Below the pieces are notes generated by a model that was not told the origin of the DNA, made no database searches, and saw only the letters and a list, made by a program, of their open reading frames with translations. From Georgfuchsia toluolica (GTDB taxonomy: Bacteria > Pseudomonadota > Gammaproteobacteria > Burkholderiales > Rhodocyclaceae), in the NCBI RefSeq assembly GCF_907163265.1, contig NZ_CAJQUM010000001.1:310001-374000 (forward strand): 64,000 nt of DNA, written 5' to 3'. Of this stretch, positions 49,480 through 59,126 are shown piece by piece. The first letter of the stretch is position 1; every line of letters starts with the position of its first letter. The position numbers and the translations under genes are program-made.

Positions 49480-50100
49480 TTAGGCAGTGGGCTGCCTCAA
49501 TTCAGCGATGGCACCCCTCAGAACTTTCACCGCAGACTCCAAAAACATGAGTGCCAGTGCCAATCCAATCAAAATATCGGGCCAACCGGAATGTGTAAGC
49601 CATACGCCGCCGGCTGCCACAAAAACCGAAAGGTTGGAAGCAATGTCATTGCGTGAACACTCCCAAACCGAACTCATGTTGATGTCTTCCTCACGGTGCT
49701 TCCAGAGCAGAGTCAGGCAAGTGCCGTTTGCGAGTAGCGCCAGCAGGCTGACCAGGCCCATGGTTTCATATAGCGGGATGACCGGAACAGCGATCCGGTA
49801 AGCAACCTGACCGAGCACAAAAAGTCCTGCTGTCAGAATCAGCAGGCCCTTGAACAAGGCAACCTTGGCTTTCGTGCGTGAGTTGCGGGAGACCGCGTAG
49901 AGACTCAGTCCATAGGTCATCGCATCACCCAAATTATCGAGAGAATCGGACAACAGCGCTATCGATCCCGCCATCAATCCTGCAACCAGCTCGATTACAA
50001 ACATCACGGCATTGATGCCAAGAACGATCTTAAGCGTTCCGCTCTGTCGATCTCTCATTGCATCGAGTGCACAGGTTTTGTTTTCGCAACAGTCTGACAT
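49480..50100 (-). CDS. Cation diffusion facilitator family transporter
   Basis: Cation efflux protein of 206 residues, shorter than most CDF proteins (about 300) because it lacks the C-terminal cytoplasmic domain. Six helices are predicted. The metal site in helix II is DSLDNLGDA, a DxxD form in place of the usual HxxxD. A cysteine-rich N-terminus (SDCCENKTCALD) may bind metal. ATG at 50100 is chosen as the start of this motif; upstream in-frame ATGs at 50112 and 50154 also lack a clear ribosome-binding site. Ion specificity is unknown. Confidence 0.82.
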   Translation of the reverse strand: MSDCCENKTCALDAMRDRQSGTLKIVLGINAVMFVIELVAGLMAGSIALLSDSLDNLGDAMTYGLSLYAVSRNSRTKAKVALFKGLLILTAGLFVLGQVAYRIAVPVIPLYETMGLVSLLALLANGTCLTLLWKHREEDINMSSVWECSRNDIASNLSVFVAAGGVWLTHSGWPDILIGLALALMFLESAVKVLRGAIAELRQPTA

Positions 50101-50243
50101 GCGGGATTGCATCAATAAGGGTTGTTTGTAATGATGACAGAAATGCGCGACCAATTCGAATGCGCTGCAAATCCGCCCTTAATCTCGCATAATGGGCGAA
50201 TTCCGCGACCCGGAAAAGTGCTGCGCTTTTGGGAGATCAAGCC

Positions 50244-50864
50244 ATGAATCGCAAGCAACATTGGGAGCAGGTCTATACGGCCAAGCCATCTGACTCGATG
50301 AGTTGGTTTCAGGAACACGCCGATCTGTCGCTGCGGCTAATCCACAATACCGGGCTCGGTAAAGATGCGGCCATAATTGACGTGGGCGGGGGGGCATCCA
50401 GACTGGTGGATGATCTGGTGGCAGAGGGCTATGCCGACATAACCGTGCTTGATCTGTCAGCGACGGCGCTTGGTGTCGCAAGGCAGCGCTTAGGAAAACA
50501 TGCAGATGTCGTACACTGGATGGAAGGCGACATTACTCGTGTGGAATTTCCTATCCACCGATTCGACATCTGGCATGACCGCGCCGTGTTCCATTTTTTG
50601 ACCGATCCGGCTGACCGTCAGACTTATGTCGCACAGGTCATGCGTTCAGTTCGCCGGGGTGGGCATGTCATTGCGGCCACCTTTGCAGAGGATGGCCCGG
50701 GAAAATGCAGTGGCCTGCCCGTGATGAGATACCAGCCTGATGCGCTGCATGCGGAATTTGGAGGTGCATTCCTGCTGGTCGCGCATGAAAAGGAAGCGCA
50801 TCACACTCCTTTCGGTACGGTGCAGCAGTTCGTATATTGCTATTGTCGCAAGGGCAATTGCTGA
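50244..50864 (+). CDS. Class I SAM-dependent methyltransferase
   Basis: Small-molecule methyltransferase of 206 residues with Rossmann fold. Motif I is IIDVGGGASRLVDDL; motif II region is ITVLDLSATALGVARQRL; motif post-I includes WMEGDITRVEFP; DIWHDRAVFHFL is the catalytic face common to this family. The N-terminus NRKQHWEQVYTAKPSDSMSWFQ is typical. GGGAG 8 bases before the ATG at 50244 sets the start. The substrate is not predictable. Confidence 0.87.
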   Translation: MNRKQHWEQVYTAKPSDSMSWFQEHADLSLRLIHNTGLGKDAAIIDVGGGASRLVDDLVAEGYADITVLDLSATALGVARQRLGKHADVVHWMEGDITRVEFPIHRFDIWHDRAVFHFLTDPADRQTYVAQVMRSVRRGGHVIAATFAEDGPGKCSGLPVMRYQPDALHAEFGGAFLLVAHEKEAHHTPFGTVQQFVYCYCRKGNC

Positions 50865-50959
50865 CACGGTCCAATCAATCGTTGTCTGTTATTGGGGAAT
50901 CTAAATGACGGCTATATCGGATTTCGTAATTCGCGGAATCCATCGAAAGGCATGTAAAC

Positions 50960-53713
50960 ATGCACCAGGATGAGCACGACAAGGACGAACCGCTGCGGCA
51001 GGACATCCGGCTGCTGGGGCGTATTCTGGGCGATACGCTACGCGACCAGGAAGGGCAGGGCGCCTATGAAATGGTGGAGCGCATCCGTCAATTGGCCATC
51101 CGCTTTCATCGCGACGACGATATAACGGCGCGGCAGGAACTCACGGCCTTGCTTGGTGGCCTCGATCATGTACAGACGATCCAGGTCGTGCGTGCCTTCA
51201 GCTATTTCTCTCATCTTGCCAATATCGCCGAAGATCAGCATCATCTGCGCCGTTCCCGCACCCACGCCATCGCCGGTTCGCCGCCGCACGAGGGCAGTTT
51301 CGATCATGCGCTGGTGCAGGCTTTGAGCGCGGGCGTTGATGGAGAAAGACTGCTGGCATTTTTTCGCAACTGCCAGATCGTTCCGGTGTTGACCGCCCAT
51401 CCAACCGAGGTCCAGCGCAAGAGCATTCTCGATTGCGAGCGCAAGATTGCTTTCCTGCTTAACGAGCAGAACCAGATGCTGCTTACGCCGGAGGAGCACA
51501 GCGAAAACGAGGCGGCCATTCGCCGCGCCGTACTAACCTTGTGGCAGACCCGCATGCTGCGCTACACGCGCCTCGCGGTGATGGACGAGGTCGCCAATGC
51601 CTTGAGCTATTACGATGTCACGTTCCTCAGCCAGTTGCCGCGTCTGCACAATGCCATTGACGACAGGATTGCGCGGGCATTGCCCGGCGGCGCGGATGAA
51701 CTGCCCGCCTTCCTGCGCCCTGGCTCATGGATTGGCGGCGATCGTGACGGCAATCCCTTCGTTACCGCGGACGTGCTAATCAACACCATGCGTATGCACA
51801 GCCGGCGCGCCCTGGCCTATTACCTGGAGCAGCTCAATCAACTGAGGGCGGGCCTGTCATCGACTTCCCGCCTGGTGAGTGTTTCGCAGGAACTGGAGCA
51901 ACTGGCGGCCCGGTCGCCCGACCGCGCTGCGCATCGTGACGACGAACCCTATCGGCGCGCGATTTCCGGCATCCATGCAAGACTGGCGGCGACAGCCAAG
52001 GCTCTTGACATTTTGGAAGCGTCACAGCCGGCGATCGGTGCTGCGCCGCCTTACGAGTCGGTGGCGGAGTTCAGCGCCGATCTCGACACGATTCACGGTT
52101 CACTGGTCGAGCATCACTCCGTGTTGCTGACACGCGGCCGCCTGCGCCGCCTGCGTCGCGCCGTGGCGGTGTTTGGTTTCTATCTGGCGCCGCTCGATCT
52201 GCGCCAGAACTCGGACGTTCACGCCCGGACCGTGGCGGAACTGTTCGCCGCGGTGCGGCCTGACATCGATTACCTCGCGTTGGGCGAAGATGCCCGCATC
52301 GCGCTGCTGCTGGAAGAACTCGCCACGCCGCGCCCCCTGGTGTCGCCGTTTGTCGAGTATGGCGAGCAGACTGCCAGCGAACTGGCGATATTCAAGGCAG
52401 CACGCAACATCCTCGATATCTATGGCGCGGGTGCCATCGAGAACGTCATCATCGCCAAGACCGATGGTGTTTCCGACATGCTTGAACTGGCCCTGCTGCT
52501 GAAAGAGTCGGGGCTGCTGCTGCCGCGCGAACAGCAGCTTGCCGTCAATATCGTGCCCCTGTTCGAAACCATTGGTGATCTCTCCCGCTGCGGCGAAATC
52601 ATGGAACGTCTGTTTTCCATTCCGCTGTACCGGCAGTGGCTGGCCTCGCGCGACCATGTCCAGGAGGTGATGCTGGGCTACTCGGACAGCAACAAGGATG
52701 GCGGTTTTGTTACCTCGGGCTGGAGCCTCTATAGCGCGGAGCGGGCGTTGATCGATATATTCAATCGACATGGCGTCAAGCTGCGCCTGTTCCATGGCCG
52801 CGGCGGCTCGGTCGGGCGCGGCGGCGGCCCCAGTTACGAGGCCATCCTGGCCCAACCGGCGGGCGCGGTGCAGGGGCGAATTCGCATCACGGAGCAGGGT
52901 GAGGTGATCGCTTCCAAATACGGCAACCCGGAACTCGGCCGTCACAATCTCGAAGTGCTGGTCGCTGCGACCATGACTGCCACGCTGCTGCCGCGTGTGC
53001 ACGACGACCCCAGACCGGAGTTTGTCCATGCGATGGAGGAACTTTCGGCCACTGCCTACAGTAGCTATCGGTCAATGGTCTATGAGACAGCGGGCTTCGA
53101 ACAATACTTCTGGGAATCCACTGTCATCTCCGAAATCGCCGAACTCAACATCGGCAGCCGCCCCGCGTCGCGCAAGAAATCGCGGGAGATTGAAGCCCTG
53201 CGCGCTATTCCGTGGGTATTCTCCTGGGCGCAGTGCCGCCTGATGCTGCCCGGCTGGTTCGGCTTCGGCACTGCGGTAACGGTCTATCGCGCCGCTCATG
53301 GCGCAGCCGGAATGGAACTGCTTGCCGTCATGTACCGCGACTGGGGATTTTTTCGCACCCTGCTTTCCAACATGGACATGGTGCTGGCCAAAAGCGACAT
53401 CTGCATTGCCGAGCGCTACTCGCAACTGGTCAAGGATGAAACGCTGCGCAACGCGATCTTCCCGCGCCTCAAGGCCGAGCGGCAGGCGTCGGTCGATGCC
53501 CTGCTTGAGATCATGGGCCAGACTGAACTACTCGATGGCAACCCCTTGCTCAAGCGTTCCCTGCGCAACCGTTTTCCCTACCTCGACCCGCTCAACCACT
53601 TGCAGATCGAATTGCTGCAGCGGCACCGCAGCGGCGAGATTGACGGCCGCGTCCATAGTGCGCTACACCTGACCATCAATGGCGTTGCGGCGGGGCTGCG
53701 GAATAGCGGTTAA
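50960..53713 (+). CDS. ppc: Phosphoenolpyruvate carboxylase
   Basis: Anaplerotic enzyme forming oxaloacetate from PEP and bicarbonate, 917 residues. Catalytic histidine in [12 protein letters not shown], the lysine segment [13 protein letters not shown] and the glycine loop [14 protein letters not shown] are all present, ending with the usual GLRNSG-type tail. The last 115 bases recur as a diverged direct repeat at 56887-57001. Confidence 0.96.
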   Translation: MHQDEHDKDEPLRQDIRLLGRILGDTLRDQEGQGAYEMVERIRQLAIRFHRDDDITARQELTALLGGLDHVQTIQVVRAFSYFSHLANIAEDQHHLRRSRTHAIAGSPPHEGSFDHALVQALSAGVDGERLLAFFRNCQIVPVLTAHPTEVQRKSILDCERKIAFLLNEQNQMLLTPEEHSENEAAIRRAVLTLWQTRMLRYTRLAVMDEVANALSYYDVTFLSQLPRLHNAIDDRIARALPGGADELPAFLRPGSWIGGDRDGNPFVTADVLINTMRMHSRRALAYYLEQLNQLRAGLSSTSRLVSVSQELEQLAARSPDRAAHRDDEPYRRAISGIHARLAATAKALDILEASQPAIGAAPPYESVAEFSADLDTIHGSLVEHHSVLLTRGRLRRLRRAVAVFGFYLAPLDLRQNSDVHARTVAELFAAVRPDIDYLALGEDARIALLLEELATPRPLVSPFVEYGEQTASELAIFKAARNILDIYGAGAIENVIIAKTDGVSDMLELALLLKESGLLLPREQQLAVNIVPLFETIGDLSRCGEIMERLFSIPLYRQWLASRDHVQEVMLGYSDSNKDGGFVTSGWSLYSAERALIDIFNRHGVKLRLFHGRGGSVGRGGGPSYEAILAQPAGAVQGRIRITEQGEVIASKYGNPELGRHNLEVLVAATMTATLLPRVHDDPRPEFVHAMEELSATAYSSYRSMVYETAGFEQYFWESTVISEIAELNIGSRPASRKKSREIEALRAIPWVFSWAQCRLMLPGWFGFGTAVTVYRAAHGAAGMELLAVMYRDWGFFRTLLSNMDMVLAKSDICIAERYSQLVKDETLRNAIFPRLKAERQASVDALLEIMGQTELLDGNPLLKRSLRNRFPYLDPLNHLQIELLQRHRSGEIDGRVHSALHLTINGVAAGLRNSG

Positions 53714-53719
53714 ATATTG
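53605..53719 (+). repeat. ppc 3'-end direct repeat, copy 1
   Basis: The final 36 codons of ppc and the few bases after the stop match 56887-57001 with about 18 differences in 115 bases by eye. The two copies bound 3.2 kb carrying phaB, the JAMM gene and broken genes. Confidence 0.85.
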
Positions 53720-54061
53720 CACCTGGAGTTCCACCCCTTCAACTGCGACTTTCAGGTCAAGGTTATGCCTCGGTGATACGTGCTCGCACGCATTTATTTA
53801 TCTCGCATCGCCGGGTAAATCGGGACACGACAATACAGCGCCTGAAACTGTTGCCATATGGTCCGATATATGGTGAGGCACTGTTCGCTCGCGGCAGCCA
53901 ACGGATAAAGAATACAACCGAAGCTGGAAACATTTCTGAGGGACCGGAATTAATTATTTCGGAGTTCCTTGCCCAATATCCTGTATACCAGTCATTTCAT
54001 GGGCATTAAGTTTTTCGAATCACTGGTCATCGACTTCTCCACCCGGGCAATGAGCGGGCGC
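53714..54061. other. Intergenic between ppc and phaB
   Basis: About 348 bases between ppc and the convergent phaB. It holds a palindrome-like element at 53772-53791 (GATACGTGCTCGCACGCATT) related to one at 54911-54930. No gene was recognised. Confidence 0.4.
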
Positions 54062-54805
54062 TCAGAACATATGCTGGCCGCCGTTGATTGAAATATTCGC
54101 GCCATGGACAAAAGCCGCTTCGTCAGAGGCAAGATAAGCGACCAGTCCGGCAACCTCTTCCGGATTGCCAAGGCGCGATAGCGGAATCTGCGGCAGGATC
54201 TTGCTTTCAAGGATGTTCTGCGGAATCGCCTTAACCATCCTGGTGCCGATGTAGCCCGGCGAAACGGTATTAACGGTGACGCCTTTCGTTGCGACTTCCA
54301 GTGCCAGCGCCTTGGTAAAGCCGTGCATGCCCGCCTTCGACGCCGAATAGTTGGTCTGGCCGTAAGCCCCCTTCTGTCCGACAGCCGAAGAGATATTGAT
54401 GACGCGGCCCCAACCACGCTCCACCATGCCGTCCATCACCTGCTTGGTCATGTTGAACACGGAGTAAAGATTGGTGCGAATGACGAGATCCCAATCCTCT
54501 GCTGTCATCTTCTTGAACGTCATGTCACGCGTGATGCCGGCGTTATTGACCAGCACATTCACGGGCCCCAAGTCGTTTTCTATCATGCCCACGCATTCGC
54601 GGCAGGAATTTAAATTGGCGACATCGCAGGGGTAAGCATTGAAACTATAACCTTGGTCGCGCATCGACTTCAGCCAGTCTTTGGCTTTCATGTTGCTTGG
54701 GCTAAAGGTCGTCACCACCCTGTTGCCAAGCGCCGCCAGCTTGATACATAACGCTTCGCCCAAGCCCCCCCCCATGCCACCAGTCACCAAGGCAATACAT
54801 TGCAT
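54062..54805 (-). CDS. phaB: Acetoacetyl-CoA reductase (PhaB-type)
   Basis: NADPH-dependent short-chain dehydrogenase of polyhydroxybutyrate synthesis, 247 residues. The catalytic Ser-Tyr-Lys set lies in NISSAVGQKGAYGQTNYSASK. The C-terminal GANISINGGQHMF matches PhaB. The cofactor loop reads TGGMGGGLGEA, one residue longer than the usual TGGMGGIG, and is encoded by a run of nine G (C9 on the plus strand, 54765-54773). The start at 54805 follows AGGAGG by 4 bases. No phaA or phaC gene is adjacent. Confidence 0.9.
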   Translation of the reverse strand: MQCIALVTGGMGGGLGEALCIKLAALGNRVVTTFSPSNMKAKDWLKSMRDQGYSFNAYPCDVANLNSCRECVGMIENDLGPVNVLVNNAGITRDMTFKKMTAEDWDLVIRTNLYSVFNMTKQVMDGMVERGWGRVINISSAVGQKGAYGQTNYSASKAGMHGFTKALALEVATKGVTVNTVSPGYIGTRMVKAIPQNILESKILPQIPLSRLGNPEEVAGLVAYLASDEAAFVHGANISINGGQHMF

Positions 54806-55186
54806 ATTTCCTCCTTTGATAGATGAAAAATCCCCCCATATGAGCCACGCCATGGACGTGGCCCCACGTTTTTTGTGCGAGAGATGTTAATTATTGATTT
54901 TGGTTGCGGCAATACGTGTGCGCACGTATTCATTTGTGCCGTATCACCAAACAGATTATGAATCCTGACGGTGGAGTCCCTGGTGCGATTGGTTTCGATG
55001 CGAATGCTCCCGTTTCGCGGCCATGCAAAATCATGAGCGCCGTGCGCGGAAGCCTGGATAAGCTCGCTTTGACTTCCTTGCCCCTCGTTTTCAATACGGT
55101 AGACCAATCAACAATATCCAGCACTCGTGCCGGAATGGGCCTCTCGTAAATCGCTACCTTGCAAAGCCCGCCGGATTGTTAGGCTT
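54806..55186. other. Intergenic upstream of phaB with hairpin element
   Basis: About 380 bases. AATACGTG-TGCG-CACGTATT at 54911-54930 forms an 8-bp hairpin and is related in sequence and surroundings to 53772-53791 on the other side of phaB. Open frames at 54930-55124 (minus) resemble no family I know. Confidence 0.45.
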
Positions 55187-55355
55187 TCAGCGCAGCAGCA
55201 GCGTCGCGCCTGTTGTGATGCGCGCTTGCGGCGCCTCGTGGGCCGTCCGCGCATCCGCAAGCCTGAAGCGCTGGTTGATGGCGACCTTTACCGCTCCGGA
55301 AGCAATAACGGCAAATAATTCGTCCGCGGCCTCCTGCAGCTCCCGGCTGTCGTGC
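55187..55355 (-). pseudogene. Quinone oxidoreductase 3' fragment (duplicate of qor end)
   Basis: Translated on the minus strand this gives HDSRELQEAADELFAVIASG and onward to ARITTGATLLLR, matching the last 54 codons of the intact gene at 59556-60524 with few changes. Everything upstream of it is missing; it is joined directly to a moaD fragment. Confidence 0.85.
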
Positions 55356-55361
55356 TTGTCG

Positions 55362-55427
55362 TCAGCAGTCTCTGCCGTCCGTATAGAAACGTAATGGCGC
55401 TGGAATATGGATAGTTACTTGGTTCAT
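55362..55427 (-). pseudogene. MoaD/ThiS-family 5' fragment (duplicate)
   Basis: ATG at 55427 overlaps the JAMM stop and gives MNQVTIHIPAPLRFYTDG, matching the intact gene at 60529-60807, then two more residues and a stop. The rest of the gene and most of the following qor were lost in one deletion. Confidence 0.85.
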
Positions 55428-55840
55428 GGCAGTATTGTCTCCTCTTCAAATTCGCTCTGACGGTTCAGTTGCCAGGCGCGTACATCCTCGATGTTCTGAT
55501 TGCTGACAGAAATGATGAGGTAAGACCATTTCGGCCATGCCATCATCCGATCCGTTTCGGAAGGCCGTGCCGGGTAATCCGGATGGGAATGCCAGACGCC
55601 GATGATCTCCAATCCCGATGCGCAGGCTTCGTTGTTCGCCTTAAAAAAATCCTCCGGATCCAATTCATAACGGTCTGTAGCGCGTTCCTTGTTGAGATTT
55701 TTCGCCAATACGGCGCGCGTCGCTACAGCAATCCCATTTTTTTCCTCACCGATCAAAAGGCCACAGCTTTCTTTCGGGTAGCCCGAACGCGCCCACCCCT
55801 CCAACGAGGCCCGCACATCCTTGTTCAAGCTTAAGGTCAC
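55424..55840 (-). CDS. JAMM/MPN-family metalloprotease (Mec/RadC-like)
   Basis: Zinc isopeptidase-type protein of 138 residues. Metal and catalytic residues are present: glutamate in ESCGLLIG, then HSHPDYPARPSETD (HxH-x7-S-x2-D). Bacterial members next to MoaD/ThiS-like carriers release cysteine or sulfur from the carrier's C-terminus (as Mec does for CysO). The GTG at 55840 has AAGGGA 6 bases before it; an upstream ATG at 55909 has none. It overlaps a moaD start by 3 bases, but that moaD copy is truncated; the intact partner is at 60529-60807. Confidence 0.87.
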   Translation of the reverse strand: MTLSLNKDVRASLEGWARSGYPKESCGLLIGEEKNGIAVATRAVLAKNLNKERATDRYELDPEDFFKANNEACASGLEIIGVWHSHPDYPARPSETDRMMAWPKWSYLIISVSNQNIEDVRAWQLNRQSEFEEETILP

Positions 55841-56152
55841 AAAACATCCCTTCTGCTTAGCGGTTTTCTTATAAAGATTGGACTCCCATTTGATGGGATG
55901 GTTCGCCATGCATTGGTCCCGAAATCAAGCTGCAAAAGCGACTAATCCGGTGAATTCAGCAGTCACAGATGAAAAACAAATGCTTGCCCAGCGATGCTGT
56001 GTCGACTTCTCCGATCGGCAGAAATCCGTGTTGACGCGGCGTGAATCCAGGCCACAATAAAAAGTCCCGACATGGTGGATATGGGATGGACAACAAGCAT
56101 GCCCAAATCCTACATATTCATCAAGGTTATAGCGATGAAAGGAGAATTCATC
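55841..56152. other. Intergenic between JAMM gene and peroxiredoxin chimera
   Basis: About 312 bases between divergent genes. The last roughly 100 bases (from 56052) are repeated before the second peroxiredoxin fragment (60846-60948), so they are probably the promoter and leader of the original peroxiredoxin gene. Confidence 0.5.
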
Positions 56153-56208
56153 ATGTCCTTACGCATTAATGGCATTGCCCCCGACTATACCGCGCAGACG
56201 ACACAGGG
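56052..56208 (+). repeat. Peroxiredoxin leader and 5' end, copy 1
   Basis: The segment from CCACAATAAAAA through the first 18 codons of a 1-Cys peroxiredoxin matches 60846-61003 closely, including the GATGAAAGGAG ribosome-binding region. Confidence 0.85.
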
Positions 56209-56791
56209 TCGCATCAACTTCCATGAGTGGATTGGCGACAGCTGGGCCATCCTGTTTTCGCATCCCAGGGACGGCGTTTCAGTCGCCAAGGAGATCGAGC
56301 TGAAGGACAAGTTCGAGAACATCGGTGCGCAGATGCTGAAGGAGGCCGCTTCGAAGACCTCCGACGTCGCCGGCGACGGCACCACCACGGCGAAGGTGCT
56401 GGCTCAGGCCATCGTCATGGAAGGCATGAAGCACGTTACCGCCGGCATGAACCCGATGGATATCAAGCGTGGCATCGACAAGGCCGTCGCCACAGTCGTC
56501 GACGAGCTCGGGAAGATGTCGAAGCCTTGTACCACGAGCAAGGAAATCGCCCAGGTTGGCGCCATTTCCGCCAACGCCGACACGGCGATCGGCAAGATCA
56601 TCGCCGATGCCGTGGACAAGGTCGGCAAGGAAGGGGTTATTACCATCGAGGATGGCAAGAGCCTGGACAACGAGCTTGAACTCGTCGAGGGTATGCGAAG
56701 CAAGTCTGAAGGAGGGTGTGCTGTCGGAGTTCAAAACCCGCAAGATCGAAGTCCGAACGGCGTAATCGCCGCGCCGCGTCAGTTTGCCTGA
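56153..56791 (+). CDS. In-frame chimera: 1-Cys peroxiredoxin N-terminus fused to GroEL segment
   Basis: Residues 1-39 ([19 protein letters not shown] to FSHPRD) are the start of a Prx6/1-Cys peroxiredoxin, cut just before the catalytic cysteine. From residue 40 ([20 protein letters not shown]) to about 182 (VVEGMR-like) the sequence is GroEL, corresponding to E. coli residues about 53-200, with the ATP-binding GDGTTTA intact. The tail of about 30 residues matches neither. GGAG 8 bases upstream would allow translation. Neither parent function should survive: there is no peroxidatic cysteine and no apical or complete equatorial domain. Confidence 0.8.
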   Translation: MSLRINGIAPDYTAQTTQGRINFHEWIGDSWAILFSHPRDGVSVAKEIELKDKFENIGAQMLKEAASKTSDVAGDGTTTAKVLAQAIVMEGMKHVTAGMNPMDIKRGIDKAVATVVDELGKMSKPCTTSKEIAQVGAISANADTAIGKIIADAVDKVGKEGVITIEDGKSLDNELELVEGMRSKSEGGCAVGVQNPQDRSPNGVIAAPRQFA

Positions 56792-56793
56792 AT

Positions 56794-56832
56794 GGTCCGT
56801 TCATGGTGAGCCTTTCGTACCATGAGCGGACC
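56794..56832. repeat. REP-like inverted repeat (copy 2)
   Basis: GGTCCGTTCATGGT and ACCATGAGCGGACC pair with one G-U around an 11-base loop. The core TTCATGGTGAGC...ACCATGA matches the family of the element at 2388-2420. Confidence 0.65.
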
Positions 56833-56887
56833 TGACATGGAAGACCCTTTGACCAGCCTGTGCGGCGCAGTTGGATCGCACAGTTGG

Positions 56888-56995
56888 ATCGAAGAGGTGC
56901 AGCGGCACCACAGCGGCGAAATCGACGATCGTGTACGCAGCGCGCTGCACCTGACCATCAATGGTGGTGCGGCGGGGCTGTGGAATAGCGGTTGA
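56888..56995 (+). pseudogene. ppc 3'-end fragment (copy 2)
   Basis: The frame reads IEEVQRHHSGEIDDRVRSAL then HLTINGGAAGLWNSG and stop, the same C-terminus as PEP carboxylase at 53605-53713 with several substitutions. No upstream ppc sequence is present. Confidence 0.85.
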
Positions 56996-57103
56996 ATATT
57001 GAGGGTGGGGTTCGAACAGTTAGTGCCTTGGCTGGCTCGCCAAATCCTGTTGCAGCCAATCTGCTTACCCATCCAGCAAGGGTAGGCATCGCCACGCTTG
57101 CTA

Positions 57104-57193
57104 TTACCGCCCAATCCCGATAACTGCCGCTGTCGTCAGAATGACAACGATGGACGAAAGAAGAATGCCCTTGAATCTGCCGAATTGACTCAT
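57104..57193 (-). CDS. Possible small membrane peptide
   Basis: A 29-codon frame, MSQFGRFKGILLSS then IVVILTTAAVIGIGR, would make one transmembrane helix. It may instead be the N-terminus of a lost membrane protein. No ribosome-binding site was seen. Weakly supported. Confidence 0.2.
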   Translation of the reverse strand: MSQFGRFKGILLSSIVVILTTAAVIGIGR

Positions 57194-57228
57194 GGCGTGG
57201 GTGCAGACCGGATGGTTTCGATCAGACA

Positions 57229-59064
57229 TCAAACACGGAAACGTCCGACCTTGCTTTTCAACCCTTGGGCTATGAATTCCAGTTGATTGGCTGTTTCCGC
57301 TGTGCCACGGATGGTCAAGGAAGTTTCTTCAACCATCTGGGCGATGGTTTCGACACGCTGAGCGATGGACGTACTCGCTACGCTCTGTTCCCGGGTGGCA
57401 TCGGCCACTTCGCGGACGCGTCCCAGCGTTCGGCCGGCACCGGCTTCAATGGTGCGTAGGGAGTCGGAGACAGAACCAGCCAGCTCGACACCTTGCTCAA
57501 CCTCTGGTAGCGCAGAGTTCATGGCCGAAACGGCCCCTATGGTGTCTTTTTGAATACCGACAATCATCTGTTCAATCTCAATAGTGGCCGACGACGTCCG
57601 TTCGGCGAGTTTGCGGACTTCATCTGCCACCACGGCAAAACCGCGCCCCTGCTCGCCGGCACGGGCAGCCTCGATAGCCGCATTGAGTGCCAGCAAATTG
57701 GTCTGTCCGGCAATGTTCTTGATAACGTTGGCGATTGAAGTAACCTGCATGGTCCGATCTTCCAGTTCGTGAATCTGCCGGGAAGCTTCGGCGACGGTCG
57801 TTGCGATTTTCTGGATGGCAACGGTCGCCTGTTCGACCCGCTGACTGCCTTCGCCGGCTTCCGTCATGGCGGCGAGTGAGTCCTGTTCGGTTTCGCTGGC
57901 GCTTTCGGAAATGTGGTTGGAACTGACCGTCAGCTCTTCGATAGCGGCTGCCATGGCGGATGTCGCATCGGCCTGCTGTTCCGCAGCAAGGCTGACTTCA
58001 CGGGAGGCTACACTGATCTGTTCGGCATTCGTCACCACGTCGTTGGCGCCGCTATTGATTTCTTTGACCAACTCCCGCAAGGCAGTAACCATGGTGCCCA
58101 GGGCGGACATCAGCATCCCTGCTTCATCGTTGCTTCTAGCCTCGATTTCTTCAGTCAAATCGCCGCTGGCTACCCGTTGGGCGGCAACGATCGCCGTTGT
58201 TAGCGGTTGTAAGGTGCGTTGCCGCAAGCTGATTATGGTGGCCATCAGAATCGCTGCACTGATCACCGAAAGTATTGAGACAGTGATCTTGATGAAACGT
58301 GCTGCGGCCGATGTAAGGGGCGCGAAAAGTTCCGAATTCTCCAGAACGGCATTCATTCCTGGACGTAACTGTACGGCGAGTTCCTTTGGCATTGCTCCCG
58401 TCTTGGCTGGAAAGGCTGCGATTATCTTCTCCATTCCGTCGACATCCCTGATGTCTTTTTGCGGGAGATCAACCAATGGGCCAAAACCTAGTGCGCGAAA
58501 TAGCAGCTGCTCGAATCCAAAAGTCTCGTTGTCGGCATCAACCGCTGTTTGTCGTGTCTGTTTCAATTGATCGGAGATGTTTTCGATACGAGTATTGCCC
58601 GCGTTATTAACTTCGTTCTCAACATTAGCGAGGGCCGCATCGATACGTAGCGCAAATTCCATGTGATTGCGCTCATGGAAATGGAAGTTCGCTGCTTTTC
58701 CCATGAGACGGACGCCATACAGCGATGTCACAATGACGACCGCGATGGTTCCAAGTGCAATCGAAAACCGTTTCCGCAGCGTCCAGCCACCTGCCGAAAT
58801 ATTTGAAACCATGTTATCCCCCAAAACGGATCGCAAGATCATCGAATGCTGTAGTTTTGGAGACTTGATTTCCGCGATTTGGGCCGTGTCGATGGCACCA
58901 TCGCTTGTGGACACAGTCTGCACCTGCTCAGACAGGGAACTCAGTTGAACATTGACGCTGTCAACCTGCGGCGTCTTGTTGCCGCCCGCACCAGCCTTGC
59001 CGGCAGTACGACTTCCTGCCATGCCGTTGCTGGCAAGCGACTTGATGGAATTATCGATTTTCAT
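57229..59064 (-). CDS. FlgM N-terminus fused in frame to a methyl-accepting chemotaxis protein
   Basis: Residues 1-67 ([10 protein letters not shown]..., [25 protein letters not shown]) are the N-terminal part of anti-sigma-28 factor FlgM, without the C-terminal helices that bind sigma-28. From about residue 85 ([16 protein letters not shown]) the protein is a chemotaxis receptor: membrane helices near 99-121 and 258-281, a short periplasmic sensor, HAMP (about 282-335) and the signalling hairpin ([19 protein letters not shown]). The receptor's own ATG is at 58812 with GGGGGA upstream, so both a fused and a normal receptor could be made. A sigma-28 promoter lies upstream at 59100-59126. Confidence 0.85.
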   Translation of the reverse strand: MKIDNSIKSLASNGMAGSRTAGKAGAGGNKTPQVDSVNVQLSSLSEQVQTVSTSDGAIDTAQIAEIKSPKLQHSMILRSVLGDNMVSNISAGGWTLRKRFSIALGTIAVVIVTSLYGVRLMGKAANFHFHERNHMEFALRIDAALANVENEVNNAGNTRIENISDQLKQTRQTAVDADNETFGFEQLLFRALGFGPLVDLPQKDIRDVDGMEKIIAAFPAKTGAMPKELAVQLRPGMNAVLENSELFAPLTSAAARFIKITVSILSVISAAILMATIISLRQRTLQPLTTAIVAAQRVASGDLTEEIEARSNDEAGMLMSALGTMVTALRELVKEINSGANDVVTNAEQISVASREVSLAAEQQADATSAMAAAIEELTVSSNHISESASETEQDSLAAMTEAGEGSQRVEQATVAIQKIATTVAEASRQIHELEDRTMQVTSIANVIKNIAGQTNLLALNAAIEAARAGEQGRGFAVVADEVRKLAERTSSATIEIEQMIVGIQKDTIGAVSAMNSALPEVEQGVELAGSVSDSLRTIEAGAGRTLGRVREVADATREQSVASTSIAQRVETIAQMVEETSLTIRGTAETANQLEFIAQGLKSKVGRFRV

Positions 59065-59099
59065 GATTTTGCCTTTTACCTGTTTCCGTTGTCAGCACT

Positions 59100-59126
59100 T
59101 TATCGACGATTCTTTAGGCAACTTTA
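59100..59126 (-). promoter_or_regulatory. Sigma-28 (FliA) flagellar promoter
   Basis: Read on the minus strand: TAAAGTTG, 11 bases, GTCGATAA, against the consensus TAAAGTTT-N11-GCCGATAA. Two bases differ and the spacing is exact. It lies 36 bases before the flgM-like start codon and should drive the FlgM-receptor fusion. Confidence 0.8.

Larger units (their letters stand above)
56792..57228. other. Intergenic with REP-like repeat and ppc fragment
   Basis: About 437 bases holding a REP-like inverted repeat (56794-56832), the ppc end fragment (56888-56995) and a 29-codon open frame on the minus strand (57104-57193). Confidence 0.5.
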
